This document shows, in pieces, positions 32,151 through 41,802 of a stretch of 64,000 nucleotides of DNA. Numbering within the stretch: position 1 is the stretch's first letter; each line of letters opens with the position of its first letter. This stretch comes from Achatina immaculata (lineage: Eukaryota; Mollusca; Gastropoda; Stylommatophora; Achatinidae), in NCBI GenBank assembly GCA_009760885.1, contig CM019713.1, forward strand, positions 9,883,274 through 9,947,273. Direction: 5' to 3'. Below the pieces are notes generated by a model. That model saw only the letters and a program-made list of their open reading frames with translations. It ran no database searches and was not told the origin of the DNA. The position numbers were made by a program, and so were the translations under genes.

Positions 32151-33625
32151 AAATCTCATAATATTTTTGACGTTCCAAGGCCGTAAACCATTTTTATCCG
32201 TCCAGTTCTCTATCTGTTCCGTAACACTACTCTTTTATATGGAGATGGGATCGTTGGCCCCCATGCTCCAAACCCCAGCTTGGAGGACCAGGGTGCAAGT
32301 TTCGTCTGACCCGTACCCGCGCAGACCTTCCCCAGCTTAGCTGGACCTGGCATGAGTAAAACTCCTGCTGGTATAGCTCTGGGGGTGGCCAGGGTACGCA
32401 AGCTATCACCCAACCACAAGGCACCCGCACCACGTGACCTTCTCTGCTTTCTGAACATTTCTGGCTTTTACCACACTGAATCACAGATCTTCTTGAAGAA
32501 GTCCCTTCCCCTCCAAGTATTAACTGTTCCCTCTTGCTGAATTGTTGTTGACGTTTTCTTAGCTGAAATATTTTTACAGAACTGGGTAGCCGGGCTTACG
32601 TCCAATCCTTGTCCTTTCTCATCCGGGCTTTGGACAGGACATGTTGAAGTTATCGTACGTCAGATCAAACGGAAACAACTGTAAAACTTCAGTATTCATT
32701 TTGTTAACTTCATTAAGTTCTTTTTTTTTTAATGTAAAAAGAGGCACTACATTTTCTGATTACAGATTCGTGCATTAATGCTCATTAATGATAAGATTTA
32801 AATGTCGCCAATTCATTCAGCTCCATTATGCAACATATAGCGAAGGAAATCATGAAAAGTTAGCCTCCCTTCGGCTGAAAGCTTAGCGTTCTTTCTGAGG
32901 CGATTTTCCTTAGATGAGCAGTGTTTTTCAACGTGGATCAGCAATCGGCAGTTTGCAGATTTGTATAAAACACGCTTCGTCTCTTTGGCGACACTTTAAG
33001 CGATGTGATTCTGTGTTGGTTGGGGGGGGGGGGGAGAGGGGTGTTGGTTGGGTTAGGGGAGTGGGAAAAATAATGTATTTCATCTCTTCTCTCGTCACTT
33101 TTGACATGTTACAACTAGTAACGCCACAATATGTTAAACCTTACGCAGCGGCCAGATTTGGAGACTATTACAACCCGCATGCGAAAACAACAACAACAAT
33201 ATTACTACCAGACCAAAAAAAAAAAAAATGTCCAGACAATCCTACACACTCATAGCTCTCGGTATTCCAAAGTAGACGCTTTTAAACTCTTCAAGTGTTA
33301 TTCCTGGTGGGTTGTGTCCGATGTTTCTAAATGAGAGAGCAAAGGTTATTTGATTCTTATTGGCAGACTTTGCTGTGCTTAAATCTTTTAATAAAAACAC
33401 CAGCAGAGGTCAGAATTCTCTTTTTTTTTTTTTAGAATTAATTCATCAGGGAAATCTTAATCTGCAGGCTGCATAAAAAAGGGGCGTTTTGATGTGCCAG
33501 TAGCTTTTATGCTTTCTACCGTGATTTGCCAGTTGTCGACTGGAGGGTCAGTGGAGTAATGCTGGTAGTCGCAGTTGCTAATTGTCGTTCAGGGAGTTAG
33601 ATTAGCCATTTTTCTTTCCTCTAAG
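32151..33625. other. Unassigned sequence
   Basis: 32240-32470 is GC-rich and resembles retroelement leader sequence, but no match is certain. Homopolymer runs occur at 32720, 33020 (G12) and 33420. No gene recognised. Confidence 0.4.
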
Positions 33626-33631
33626 GAGTAG

Positions 33632-33990
33632 GTTAACGGTACATTAGCAACATTACAAGATTAACAGTACGTCAGCGAGCATTACAAGATTAACCGTACG
33701 TTGGCAAATATTACAAGATTAACAGTACGTCAGTAAATATTACAAGATTAAACAGTACATCAGCACACATTACAAGATTAACAGTACATCAGCACACATT
33801 ACAAGATTAACAGTACATCAGCAAACATTACAAGATTAACAGTACGTCAGCACATATTACAACATTAACAGTACATCAGCACACATTACAAGATTAACAG
33901 TACATCAGCACACATTACAAGATTAACAGTACATCAGCACACATTACAAGATTAACAGTACATCAGCAAACATTACAAGATTAACAATAC
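33632..33990. repeat. 29-bp minisatellite, about 12 copies
   Basis: Units contain ATTACAAGATTAACAGTACA and TCAGCACAC. The first few units are more diverged than the central block. Confidence 0.93.
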
Positions 33991-33999
33991 ACCATCAAT

Positions 34000-34452
34000 A
34001 TTACAACAACAACAACAACAAAAATGGTGCCACACGAAAGCGTGTCATGAGTGTTTCCACCTTTCGGATTTTTGTGCGGAGCAAGAGTTTACGGTTGAAA
34101 AGGTTTAGAAATAAAAATATTATCAGCATATTATACATTTCTTGTTTTGTTTCTTTCCCGTCTATAATTGCTACATTTTAACATTCGTGCTTTTATTTAG
34201 ATATGTGATTCTCAAGATCAAGATTATTTATGTTCTTATGAATGTCCTCACAGTCACTTCTCTCTTCTTTTCTTGATCATTCATTCGCCACTTCCGGAAT
34301 TAATGATTTTTATGTAGAGCGGAAGTGACACAAGGCCACGTGACTTGGAATAAAAATGGCGACGATCCGCTATGCTTGCCTGCAAGTTCGTGAGAACAAA
34401 TAACATTCCAGACAAAGCACGCACATACATTATATGCTATACTTCCGGTTTC
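34000..34452. other. Unassigned sequence
   Basis: Starts with a short (CAA)n. No recognisable element. Confidence 0.4.
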
Positions 34453-34573
34453 TTCTTAAATCGAGTTATGGGAAAAAATGAAAGATGGAGTGATGAAGGG
34501 CAGAATGTAAGACGGGCCTACGTGCCCAATTCTTTACCATTTAAAAATAAAGATTAGTCATTCATTCATTCTT
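34453..34573 (+). mobile_element. Family G 3' UTR end (second subfamily)
   Basis: GAAAGATGGAGTGATGAAGG, then GCAGAATGTAAGACGGGCCT and the AATAAAGATTAGTCATTCAT tail. It shares the GATGGAGTGATGA variant with 36884-36995 rather than the GTATGATAAA variant of other copies. Confidence 0.75.
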
Positions 34574-34736
34574 CTTCTTCTGTGCATTTTGCAAATGTTG
34601 TTTGTGCCTTTTCCAGAGTGTTTGTGTGTGACTGTTTTATGGTAGCTCAGTGGCTGAAGTGTGTTTTTTTTTCATTGTTTTCGATGGCAGTGTTTCTCGA
34701 GTATTCTTGTTCGTTTTTCAGCAGAAGTATTATGAA

Positions 34737-34737
<1 letters not shown>

Positions 34738-34782
<45 letters not shown>

Positions 34783-35047
34783 AACATTACGTGCCCAGGG
34801 CACATGCGGGCTTCCGCAAGGGTTTTCCACAAATGCATGTCCTTTGCCTTTTTTTTTCCTCTCTTGCCCAGGTGAGCCCTCTATTGCTCAACATCCTCTC
34901 TGTTGTTCTTCTCCATGTCTCTTTTGGTCTACCCTTACTTCTGTCCCCCAGTGGTGTCCATCTTAGTGTTATTTTTGGTAGTGAGTTGTCAGTCATCCGG
35001 AGCACATGTCCCAACCATCGCCAGCGTATTTCCACAATAATTCATTC
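34738..35047 (-). mobile_element. Family A LINE C-terminus with (GA)n tail and 11-bp TSD
   Basis: The minus strand reads RWRWLGHVLRMTDNSLPKIT, GRPKETWRRTTERMLSNRGL and TWAREEKKRQ, then the 3' UTR and a long (GA)n (34739-34782 read as TC). GTATTATGAAT at 34727-34737 and 35048-35058 flanks it. The microsatellite lies inside the TSDs, showing that it arrived with, or grew from, the element tail. Confidence 0.92.
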
Positions 35048-35058
35048 GTATTATGAAT

Positions 35059-35396
35059 GAATCAAGTTGCTGTTTGTTTTGTTCATCAGTCCATCCATTA
35101 TCCACCCATACATCCATCCATCGTCAATCAATTATCTAATCATCCATTTATCCATCCACTTATCCACCAGTCTATCCGTCCATTTTTCTATCGATGTATC
35201 CATCATCAATCAATCCATCCTTGCCTTTTATTTTAAGGCCAAATGACTTCTTAATATTCACTCTTCATTACGCCTTACAATGGCTTGCATTCGACTTTCT
35301 CTCCCATCTTCTCACGGTCTGCAGTCAGTTTTCTGCAGAGTCCCACCTGTATTGCATTCTACTCGTTATTGCTGCTATCTTCTCTTAACTATAAAC
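35059..35396. other. Unassigned sequence with CATC-type repeats
   Basis: 35085-35225 is rich in CATCCATC and TATCCATC motifs. Nothing else recognised. Confidence 0.5.
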
Positions 35397-35404
35397 TGCT
35401 ATAG

Positions 35405-35875
35405 CAGTGTTTCCCAAAATGGGCGATAACGCCCCCCCCCCCCCCCGTGGGCGTTGGAAATTACCGGGCGGTGGTGAAAGAAAAAGGGTCGATAGGAGGG
35501 CAGTGGAAGAAAGGGGGACAGTACGGGACGTTGAGGGAAAACGAAAGAGCGGACGGGAGCAGTTAATACTTTTCTTCTTCGCACATTTCGTCAACCCGAT
35601 ATTGAGAAACGTGTGTCTCTACATGAAACCCATCCATCACATTAATATCTGGGAAAATAATGCAGCAGCTGAGTTATGAATGTACTCCTTCATGTTGTTA
35701 AATAAACTGGTTTGCTAGCTTATGTTTTTTTAGTTGTGTAATGCATGTCCTAGTTTAATAAGTCATTGTACGAGTAATGGTGGGGGGGGGGGGGTGAAGG
35801 GAGGGGGGAAGGGGGCATTGAGGATGGGGCCTGGAGAAAAGGGAGCGGCAGTCAGAACGAGTCTGGGGAACAATG
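35405..35875. mobile_element. hAT-type MITE with 8-bp TSD
   Basis: Begins CAGTGTTTCCCAAAATGGGC and ends CTGGGGAACAATG, imperfect terminal inverted repeats typical of non-autonomous hAT elements. TGCTATAG (35397-35404) and TTCTATAG (35876-35883) form a 7/8 TSD. No transposase ORF. Internal G/C tracts (35436-35446, 35782-35794). Related to 41390-41802. Confidence 0.83.
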
Positions 35876-36295
35876 TTCTATAGCTTTTCTCCATGTTCTA
35901 TAGCTTTTCTCCATGTTCTATAGCTTTTCTCCATGTTCTGTGGCTTTTCTCCATGTTCTGTGGCTTTTCTCCATGTTCTGTAGCTTTTCTCCATGTTCTG
36001 TGGCTTTTCTCCATGTTCTGTAGCTTTTCTCCATGTTCTGTGGCTTTTCTCCATGTTCTGTGGCTTTTCTCCATGTTCTATAGTTTTTCTCCATGTTCTA
36101 TAGTTTTTCTCCATGTTCTGTGGCTTTTCTCCATGTTCTATAGCTTTTCTCCATGTTCTATAGCTTTTCTCCATGTTCTGTGGCTTTTCTACATGTTCTG
36201 TAGCTTTTCTCCATGTTCTGTGGCTTTTCTCCATGTTCTGTGGCTTTTCTCCATGTTCTATAGCTTTTCTCCATGTTCTATAGCTTTTCTCCATG
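35876..36295. repeat. 20-bp minisatellite, exactly 21 copies
   Basis: Unit TTCTRTRGCTTTTCTCCATG, no indels in 420 bp; variation is confined to two A/G sites, one C/T site and one C/A site. The first unit begins exactly at the TSD of the adjoining hAT MITE. ORFs on either strand are three-frame read-through. Confidence 0.96.
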
Positions 36296-36299
36296 TTTT

Positions 36300-36880
36300 C
36301 CTTTGCTGGAAACTTTTCCTCTTTCAATGTCGCTCGCGCAGCCGCCTCATCAGTAGTGTTGTAGTCCTTTCATTGCACGTGATCAGTCCAGCAGCTTTGT
36401 TACAGTTGTGTAAATATCTGTTTTTCTGTGTCTTTGAGCTAAAAAAAAGTGGGTTTGCGCTGGGCCACGATTTGCGAACACGCTGCAATATCTGCCGCTT
36501 TCGGTCGCACACATCCATCTTCAGCGCGATTTTTTTTTTCGGAACCGGGTTTGACCTTCCATTCGACCCCTTATTCAAATGACCAGACTAGTCAGCTTTC
36601 AGGAGGGGCATTACTTTAGCTACTTTGTTAGTTATGGTTCGAAATTCCTGATGCATGCAATCAGCTGTGGATCTCTAACTATATCTTACTGTCTGTCTAT
36701 CCGAAGATGTGTACTGACAATGTATTTTGTTTATGTATATGTATGCGTGCGCGCGTGTATATGTGTGTGAGTGCTATTTTATTAGGTTAATTACATCCTC
36801 TCTTTTACTTTGAATGTAATAGTTTAACCTTACACTCTTTTGATATGTTTTTTTTCCTAATGCAATTTATATACTTGTAT
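36300..36880. other. Unassigned sequence
   Basis: No element recognised. Confidence 0.45.
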
Positions 36881-36883
36881 TAA

Positions 36884-36995
36884 ATCGAGTGTGTGGGAAG
36901 AATGAAAGATGGAGTGATGAGGGGCAGAATGTAAGACGGGCCTGCGTGCCCAATTCTTTACCCTTTAAAAATAAATATTATTAATTCATTCATTT
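36884..36995 (+). mobile_element. Family G 3' UTR end (second subfamily)
   Basis: GAAAGATGGAGTGATGAGGG, GCAGAATGTAAGACGGGCCT, GCGTGCCCAATTCTTTACCC then TTAATTCATTCATTTATT tail. Confidence 0.75.
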
Positions 36996-37249
36996 ATTAC
37001 TGTCTGCATTGAGTGAGTATACTTCACTTACTTGTTTCCTGTAGTCCTAAAATTTTCGAAATCTTTGTTGAATTATATGAAACTGAGATATTTTGGTCAT
37101 TTTCTCTTAGGTAAACTACGTGAAATGGATATAATTTGGCCATTTCCTCTTAGGTAAACTATGTGAAATGGATATAATTTGGCCATTTCCTCTTATGTGA
37201 AATGGAGACAATTTGATCATTACCTTTGAGGTGAATTATGTAAAATGCA

Positions 37250-37421
37250 GTTATAATCATGTGATATGTCCTTCCCAGAGCGTCGCCCCTCTCACAGCCT
37301 CCCTGATTGCAATACGGTCTTGCCCAAGTAGACCGGCGTCTTGCATTGACGCATTCAGACTTGTAATGTTCTGAGTCCACCTGCAGTCGTCCGGGATATG
37401 AACCCAGGACCTCTCGCAGAC
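37250..37421 (-). mobile_element. SINE-like insertion with B-box motif
   Basis: The minus strand reads GAGAGGTCCTGGGTTCATAT, including a B-box-like GGTTCATATCCC. It is embedded between units of the 43-bp array. A TSD could not be defined and the A box is unclear, so the SINE assignment is tentative. Confidence 0.5.
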
Positions 37422-37471
37422 AGTTTGATCATTTTCTCTGAGGTAAATTATGTGAAATGGAAATAATTTAC

Positions 37472-38681
37472 CGCTGTTGGCGAGATCTTCAGCTGCCGTG
37501 CGTGGAGCGGTGCTCCTCCCGGCCAATGAAGAAATTTGCAAATGAGGTTGCCGCGCAGCATCACTGCGGAAAAGGTGGTAGAAAGGATAAAGCGAAGCAA
37601 ACAGTCAAATCACGGCACCTCTGGTCTGGAGGTCGGCCACGTCCTGAGTGCAGTCATGTCGGGTGAAATGCATGAACCGGCTTGTCTCACTGCTGGCGAG
37701 ACTCTTCAAATGCCGTGCGTGGAGTGAAGCTCATCCCGGTTAAGGAAGTAAATGCGGAAAAGAAATAAAGGTTGCTGTGCGGAGCCGATGAGAAAAGGTG
37801 GTGGAAAGTGAAGTTTAACCGGTATGTCCAGTAGTATTGCTACGAGAGCTATACCACGGCACCTCTGCTCTAGAGGCCGCCCACGTCCAAAATACACCTA
37901 CACTGGTGAAATATGCCTAAACAGGCACACACCAGGGGTGGAACTTGATGGCTAGACATGTCATGCCACCTCCGCTCTAGAGGTCGGTAACGCCTGATAA
38001 ACACCCATACTGGTGAATTTTGCCTAAACCGGCTCATACCAGGGGTGAATCTTGAAGGCTATGCATGTCACAGTACCTCTGCTCTAGAGGTCGGTCCCGT
38101 CCCAAACACGCCCATACTGGGATAATGCCTAAACCGGCTCAACCCAGGGGTAGAAGTCACTAGTGGCGAGGATTCGTCCTCCTGGACAAAAGCTCCATCC
38201 TGGTCACAACTAGGAAGGGTAGCGGCCACGACCGCAAAATGCTGAAGTCGGAGACACTGGTCCAGGGAAGTCTAGATAGGCAACCACCTCTCACCCGGCG
38301 GGGATGTTTGCGTATCCTAATCACGCTGAGGTTTTCCGGTGAGAAAGTCCAACTCTGGCCTGGGTGGGCTACCGCCTCTCACCCAGCGGGGATGCACTGA
38401 TATCCTAAATACGTCGAGGTCTTCCGGTGAGAAAGTCCAACCCTAGACTAAACTGGTGCAATGAAAACCACGGTGTCACGCAATCCCACTTCTGAGACCC
38501 ACCAAGAATACAGGCTAAAGCACTGTGATACTCTGAACCCCTTGTGGTCCTTTCGTGGATCTCGTGTGGTCTATTTTGGACCACACAGGGGACCACGGGA
38601 CCTAACGAGGACCACAGGCGTGAATTCAGTAGGTTCACATTGCGGTTTTTGGTGGTAGAAGTGAACGAAGAAGAAGAAGAA
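37472..38681 (+). mobile_element. Family F composite retroposon, full-length (1,210 bp), 13-bp TSD
   Basis: GGAAATAATTTAC at 37459-37471 and 38682-38694 bounds it exactly. From 5': two modules starting with CTTCARMTGCCGTGCGTGGA (37472, about 37687); then shorter repeats around CTCTAGAGGTCGG (37857, 37966, 38070); a segment with GACAAAAGCTCCATCCTGGT and GGGTAGCGGCCACG; two ACCCRGCGGGGATG repeats; and a 3' domain with TGTGGTCC inverted motifs; then (GAA)n. No ORF of note. The TSD and tail indicate LINE-assisted retroposition. Confidence 0.88.
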
Positions 38682-38857
38682 GGAAATAATTTACTCGTTT
38701 TCTCTGAGCTACATTATGTGAAATGGAGATAACTTGATTATTTCCTCTGAGGTAAATTATGTGAAATGGAGATAACTTGATTATTTCCTTCTCAGATAAT
38801 CTGCAACTTTCTGATATGTATAGAAGTATAGGCAGGTTTGATATAGTTATCAAAATG

Positions 38858-39262
38858 TAAAGCGATGGAGGGTAATCAAACAGACTGTGCTACCATCATT
38901 TATTTTCAGAAGAAATTTAACCAATAGGAAACAACGATACTTCCACAGACTAAAGCGATAGAGAACGGTCACCCAGACAGCGCTCTGTCACTTACTTCCA
39001 GAAGAAATTTGGCCAATAGAAAGCAACGATACTGTCATACAGTAAAGCGATGGAGAATAATCTGACTGCTCCGTTTCTTATTTTCAGAATAAACTTAGCC
39101 AATAGGAAACAACGATACTTCCACCACAGTAAAGAGACAGAGACTGTGGTGCATAATTTATTTTCAGAACAAATTCGGGCAATAGAAAGCAACGATACTT
39201 CCACACATCAAAACGATATAAAATAATCTGACCGACTCTGCTATAACACTTATTTTCAGAAT
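38858..39262. repeat. 80-93-bp tandem repeat, about 4.6 copies
   Basis: Units start TAAAGCGATGGAGARTAATC and include TTATTTTCAGAAGAAATTTA and CAATAGGAAACAACGATACT. Later units carry deletions. Confidence 0.88.
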
Positions 39263-40003
39263 AATTTCAAGAAGATGGATCAGGGTCCCCAACAAACTTT
39301 ACTTCCACAGTTACGATATCTAAACCTTCTGTCTCACAATCACTGCCGTATCATCAAAAGCCTTGTTGTCAGGTTGTTTCAAATTCGATCGAAGTATATA
39401 GAACTGAGGACTTGATTAGTGCAATATTGTTCTATGGTTTCCCCCCATCGTCTGTAAAATTACTCCTTTCTATTTTTACCCAAAACCGTGCACCCAACAT
39501 TTTTTTTTTTTTTTACTGAAACGAAATAGGTCCCACAGATGTGAACATCCGGAAATGTCCTCCATTAATTACCGGACGTGGGTGAATTTACCGGCGTCAA
39601 ACACTGGACAAACAAGCAATTATCCAGGCTAAATTTACAAATGAAGTTTTAAATGAACTCGCTTTCCCTTTTGCTTTCAGCCGGCTATCGCGTTTCTGTG
39701 AGTGAGCCGGTAAAGTTTGGCCAACCAGAAAAGCACTCATTAACCCTTTTCGTGGAAGTGTTTGCAACATAAGCCCTGTTACCTGGTGTGTTTTTTTTCT
39801 TCAAGTTTCACCTGGGAGCGTTTATATTTTTATTGTCCATCTTGCTTTTGATCTTGTATTTATTCTCTAGTCTATTTTTGTTGCTACAATAATTCTTTAT
39901 TCTGTTTCCAATTTTATATTTACTGTTCAATCTTTTGTGTGTGTGTGTGTGCGTGTGCGTGTGTTTTCTCCTTGTGTAATCAGTTGTTGCAATGATTCAA
40001 GTC
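39263..40003. other. Unassigned sequence
   Basis: No element recognised. A T20 run near 39500 and (GT)n near 39937-39962. Confidence 0.45.
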
Positions 40004-40004
40004 A

Positions 40005-40240
40005 GCTATTTTGATCTTCTTCTTCTTCTTCTTCGATCAGTTTCGCATACTCAAGCTTCTAATCAGGTTACCCCCATGAATCCTGCTATCAGCAGATCTT
40101 CATGGGGGACTCAGAGTTTCTTCCCCATGCTTTCTCTTGGGGGCCATTTCCTGGGCTCTGGGGTCTACGTATATGGTGGAGTTCAGCATCACGTGCCCAG
40201 AAGTCTGTGTCCCGTTTTGACATAAGCATTGAGCTATTTT
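40005..40240 (-). mobile_element. Family K LINE terminus with (GAA)n tail
   Basis: The minus strand reads DAELHHIRRP, QEKAWGRNSESPMKIC, parallel to the DADLRRETWP and EKLWG-like segments of the other K copies. It ends in (GAA)n at 40017-40034. The upstream knuckle is lost. Confidence 0.6.
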
Positions 40241-40372
40241 TATGTTTTACAATCAATTTTTTTGCAGTTTCACAAGAGCACTTATGGGTTGACCGTGTAC
40301 AATGATGTAGGTTCACAAGTCATACTGATTTTTTTGTCCTCTATCCACATAGTCAGCTATTTTTATGTTAAT

Positions 40373-40709
40373 TAATTCATTCATTCTTTCATTCATTTGC
40401 ATGTCCCTTGCGGAACTTTGCCTCCCTAACAGCACTCCTGTCGGCCTCTCGGTTGTGAGCAAGATGGCCTGTTGCTGTTGCATCCATTTGCAGATCGTCA
40501 ACGATGTCTTGCAGCCATCTTCGTTTTGGTCTTCCTCTCTTTCTTTTACCCATTATGTATCCTTCCAATACGGTCTTCTCTAAATTATCGTGACGTTTAA
40601 TGTGTCCAAAATATTTAAATTTTCTCTCTTTAATCCTCTTTAATAACCAGCCTTCCTCAATATTAAGCTCTTGTAGTATAGATATATTTGTTCTTTTTTA
40701 TGTCCACGA
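40373..40709 (-). mobile_element. Family D LINE C-terminus with 12-bp TSD
   Basis: Frames on minus give SILQELNIEEGW, LLKRIKERKFKYFGHIKRH-like, VLEGYIMGKRKRGRPKRRWL and the FRKGHAN terminus, with a mixed (ATGA)n tail. TTTTATGTTAAT at 40361-40372 and 40710-40721 flanks the copy. Confidence 0.88.
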
Positions 40710-40804
40710 TTTTATGTTAATATTCCTTTTAAATGTTATATTTATAATTCAACTGTGCAGTTTGTTCATGCTAGCAGTCTAACTGCGTGTGTTAGCCCAT
40801 TTGT

Positions 40805-41098
40805 TTATGCAAGAGATTCAATTAAACGGAGAAAAACTTGAATATTTTGGACACATTAAACGTCATGAGAATTTAGTGAAGACCGTCTTGGAAGGGTACA
40901 TAACGGTGAAAAAGAAAGAGAGGAAGACCAATGCGAAGACATAATTGAAGACATAGTTGAAGACATAGTTGATAATCTGCAAATGGATGCATCAGCAGCA
41001 GGCCATCTTGCTTACAGCCGAGAGGCCTACAGGAGAGCTGTTAGGGAGGCCAAGTTCCGCAACGGACATGCATATGACTGAGTGACTGACTGACTGAC
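40805..41098 (+). mobile_element. Family D LINE C-terminus, inverted relative to the preceding copy
   Basis: Contains AAACTTGAATATTTTGGACA, GGAAGACCAATGCGAAGACA and GGCCATCTTGCTTACAGCCG, ending GACTGAGTGACTGACTGACT. It carries an internal triplicated AATTGAAGACATAGTTGAAG segment (40938-40972) not seen in other copies. Confidence 0.82.
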
Positions 41099-41389
41099 TT
41101 AAAGAAGGTTCTTTATGTTTATTGCCAGCTCTTTATGCATGCGGTTCTTTTATGTTTATTGTCAGCTGTTTATGGTCTTGAATTTAATTTCTCACAATCA
41201 TCTTCGCAATTTGTAACGCTGGTAACCAGCAGACGGTGTTTTCAATGGCGTCTGTGGTAGCTGTGGTAGTGATGTAGTAGGTGTGGTACGTCTGCCTTGC
41301 ATCTTGCGGTTTTTCTTACTTTCATATTGAAGTTACCAGGGCAAAAGTTGAAGGAAATAAAAGAGCATGATTACCACGACAACGTAGAT
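41099..41389. other. Unassigned sequence
   Basis: Short dispersed repeats of TTTATGTTTATTGYCAGC at 41112 and 41148. No element recognised. Confidence 0.4.
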
Positions 41390-41802
41390 CAGTGTTTCCC
41401 AAAGTGGGCGATAACGCCCCCCTTCGGGCGTTGGAAAATACCTGAAGGGCGGTGTTGAAGGAGGAGGCAGCGGAGCGGAAGTGGAAGAAAAAGCTGCAGT
41501 AGGGGGGTTATTGATGGAAAACGAAGCAGCAGAGGGGGTGGGGGCATGGGACTTCTCAACCTGATATTGAGAAACTTGTGTCCCTAAAGGAAACTCAGCC
41601 ATCACATTAAAAGTTGAGAAAGTAGGTGAGTCACAAATGTACTCCTTCATATTGCTAGGTTGGTTTGCTTGCTGATGTTTTTAGTTGTGTTAATGCACAT
41701 CGTAGTTTAATAGTCCAATGTACATAAAAAAGGGGGAGGGGCGTTGAAGATGTGGTTTGGGAGAAAAGGGGGCTGCAACCCTAACAAGCGTGGGAAACAC
41801 TG
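41390..41802. mobile_element. hAT-type MITE
   Basis: CAGTGTTTCCCAAAGTGGGC at the left and GCGTGGGAAACACTG at the right are terminal inverted repeats. The inside resembles 35405-35875 (GATAACGCCCCCC, GGGCGTTGGAA, ATATTGAGAAACTTGTGTC). The flanking octamers ACGTAGAT and ATAGACAT are not a convincing TSD. Confidence 0.8.

Larger units (their letters stand above)
37075..38790. repeat. 43-bp minisatellite split by a SINE-like insert and a full-length F
   Basis: Units contain GTAAATTATGTGAAATGGAG and ATAATTTGATCATTTCCTCT. The array appears at about 37075-37250, 37422-37471 and 38682-38790. Two separate insertions occupy the gaps. Confidence 0.88.

Noticed and set aside
32210..32484. Short minus ORFs in the GC-rich 32.2-32.5 kb stretch as a conserved gene
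   Set aside because: Two overlapping frames of similar length, no recognisable motif; at best a retroelement leader remnant.
35893..36582. 229-aa ORF (FYSFSPCSIAFLHVLW-like repeats)
   Set aside because: Translation of the 20-bp array plus downstream sequence; three-frame cycling, no domain.
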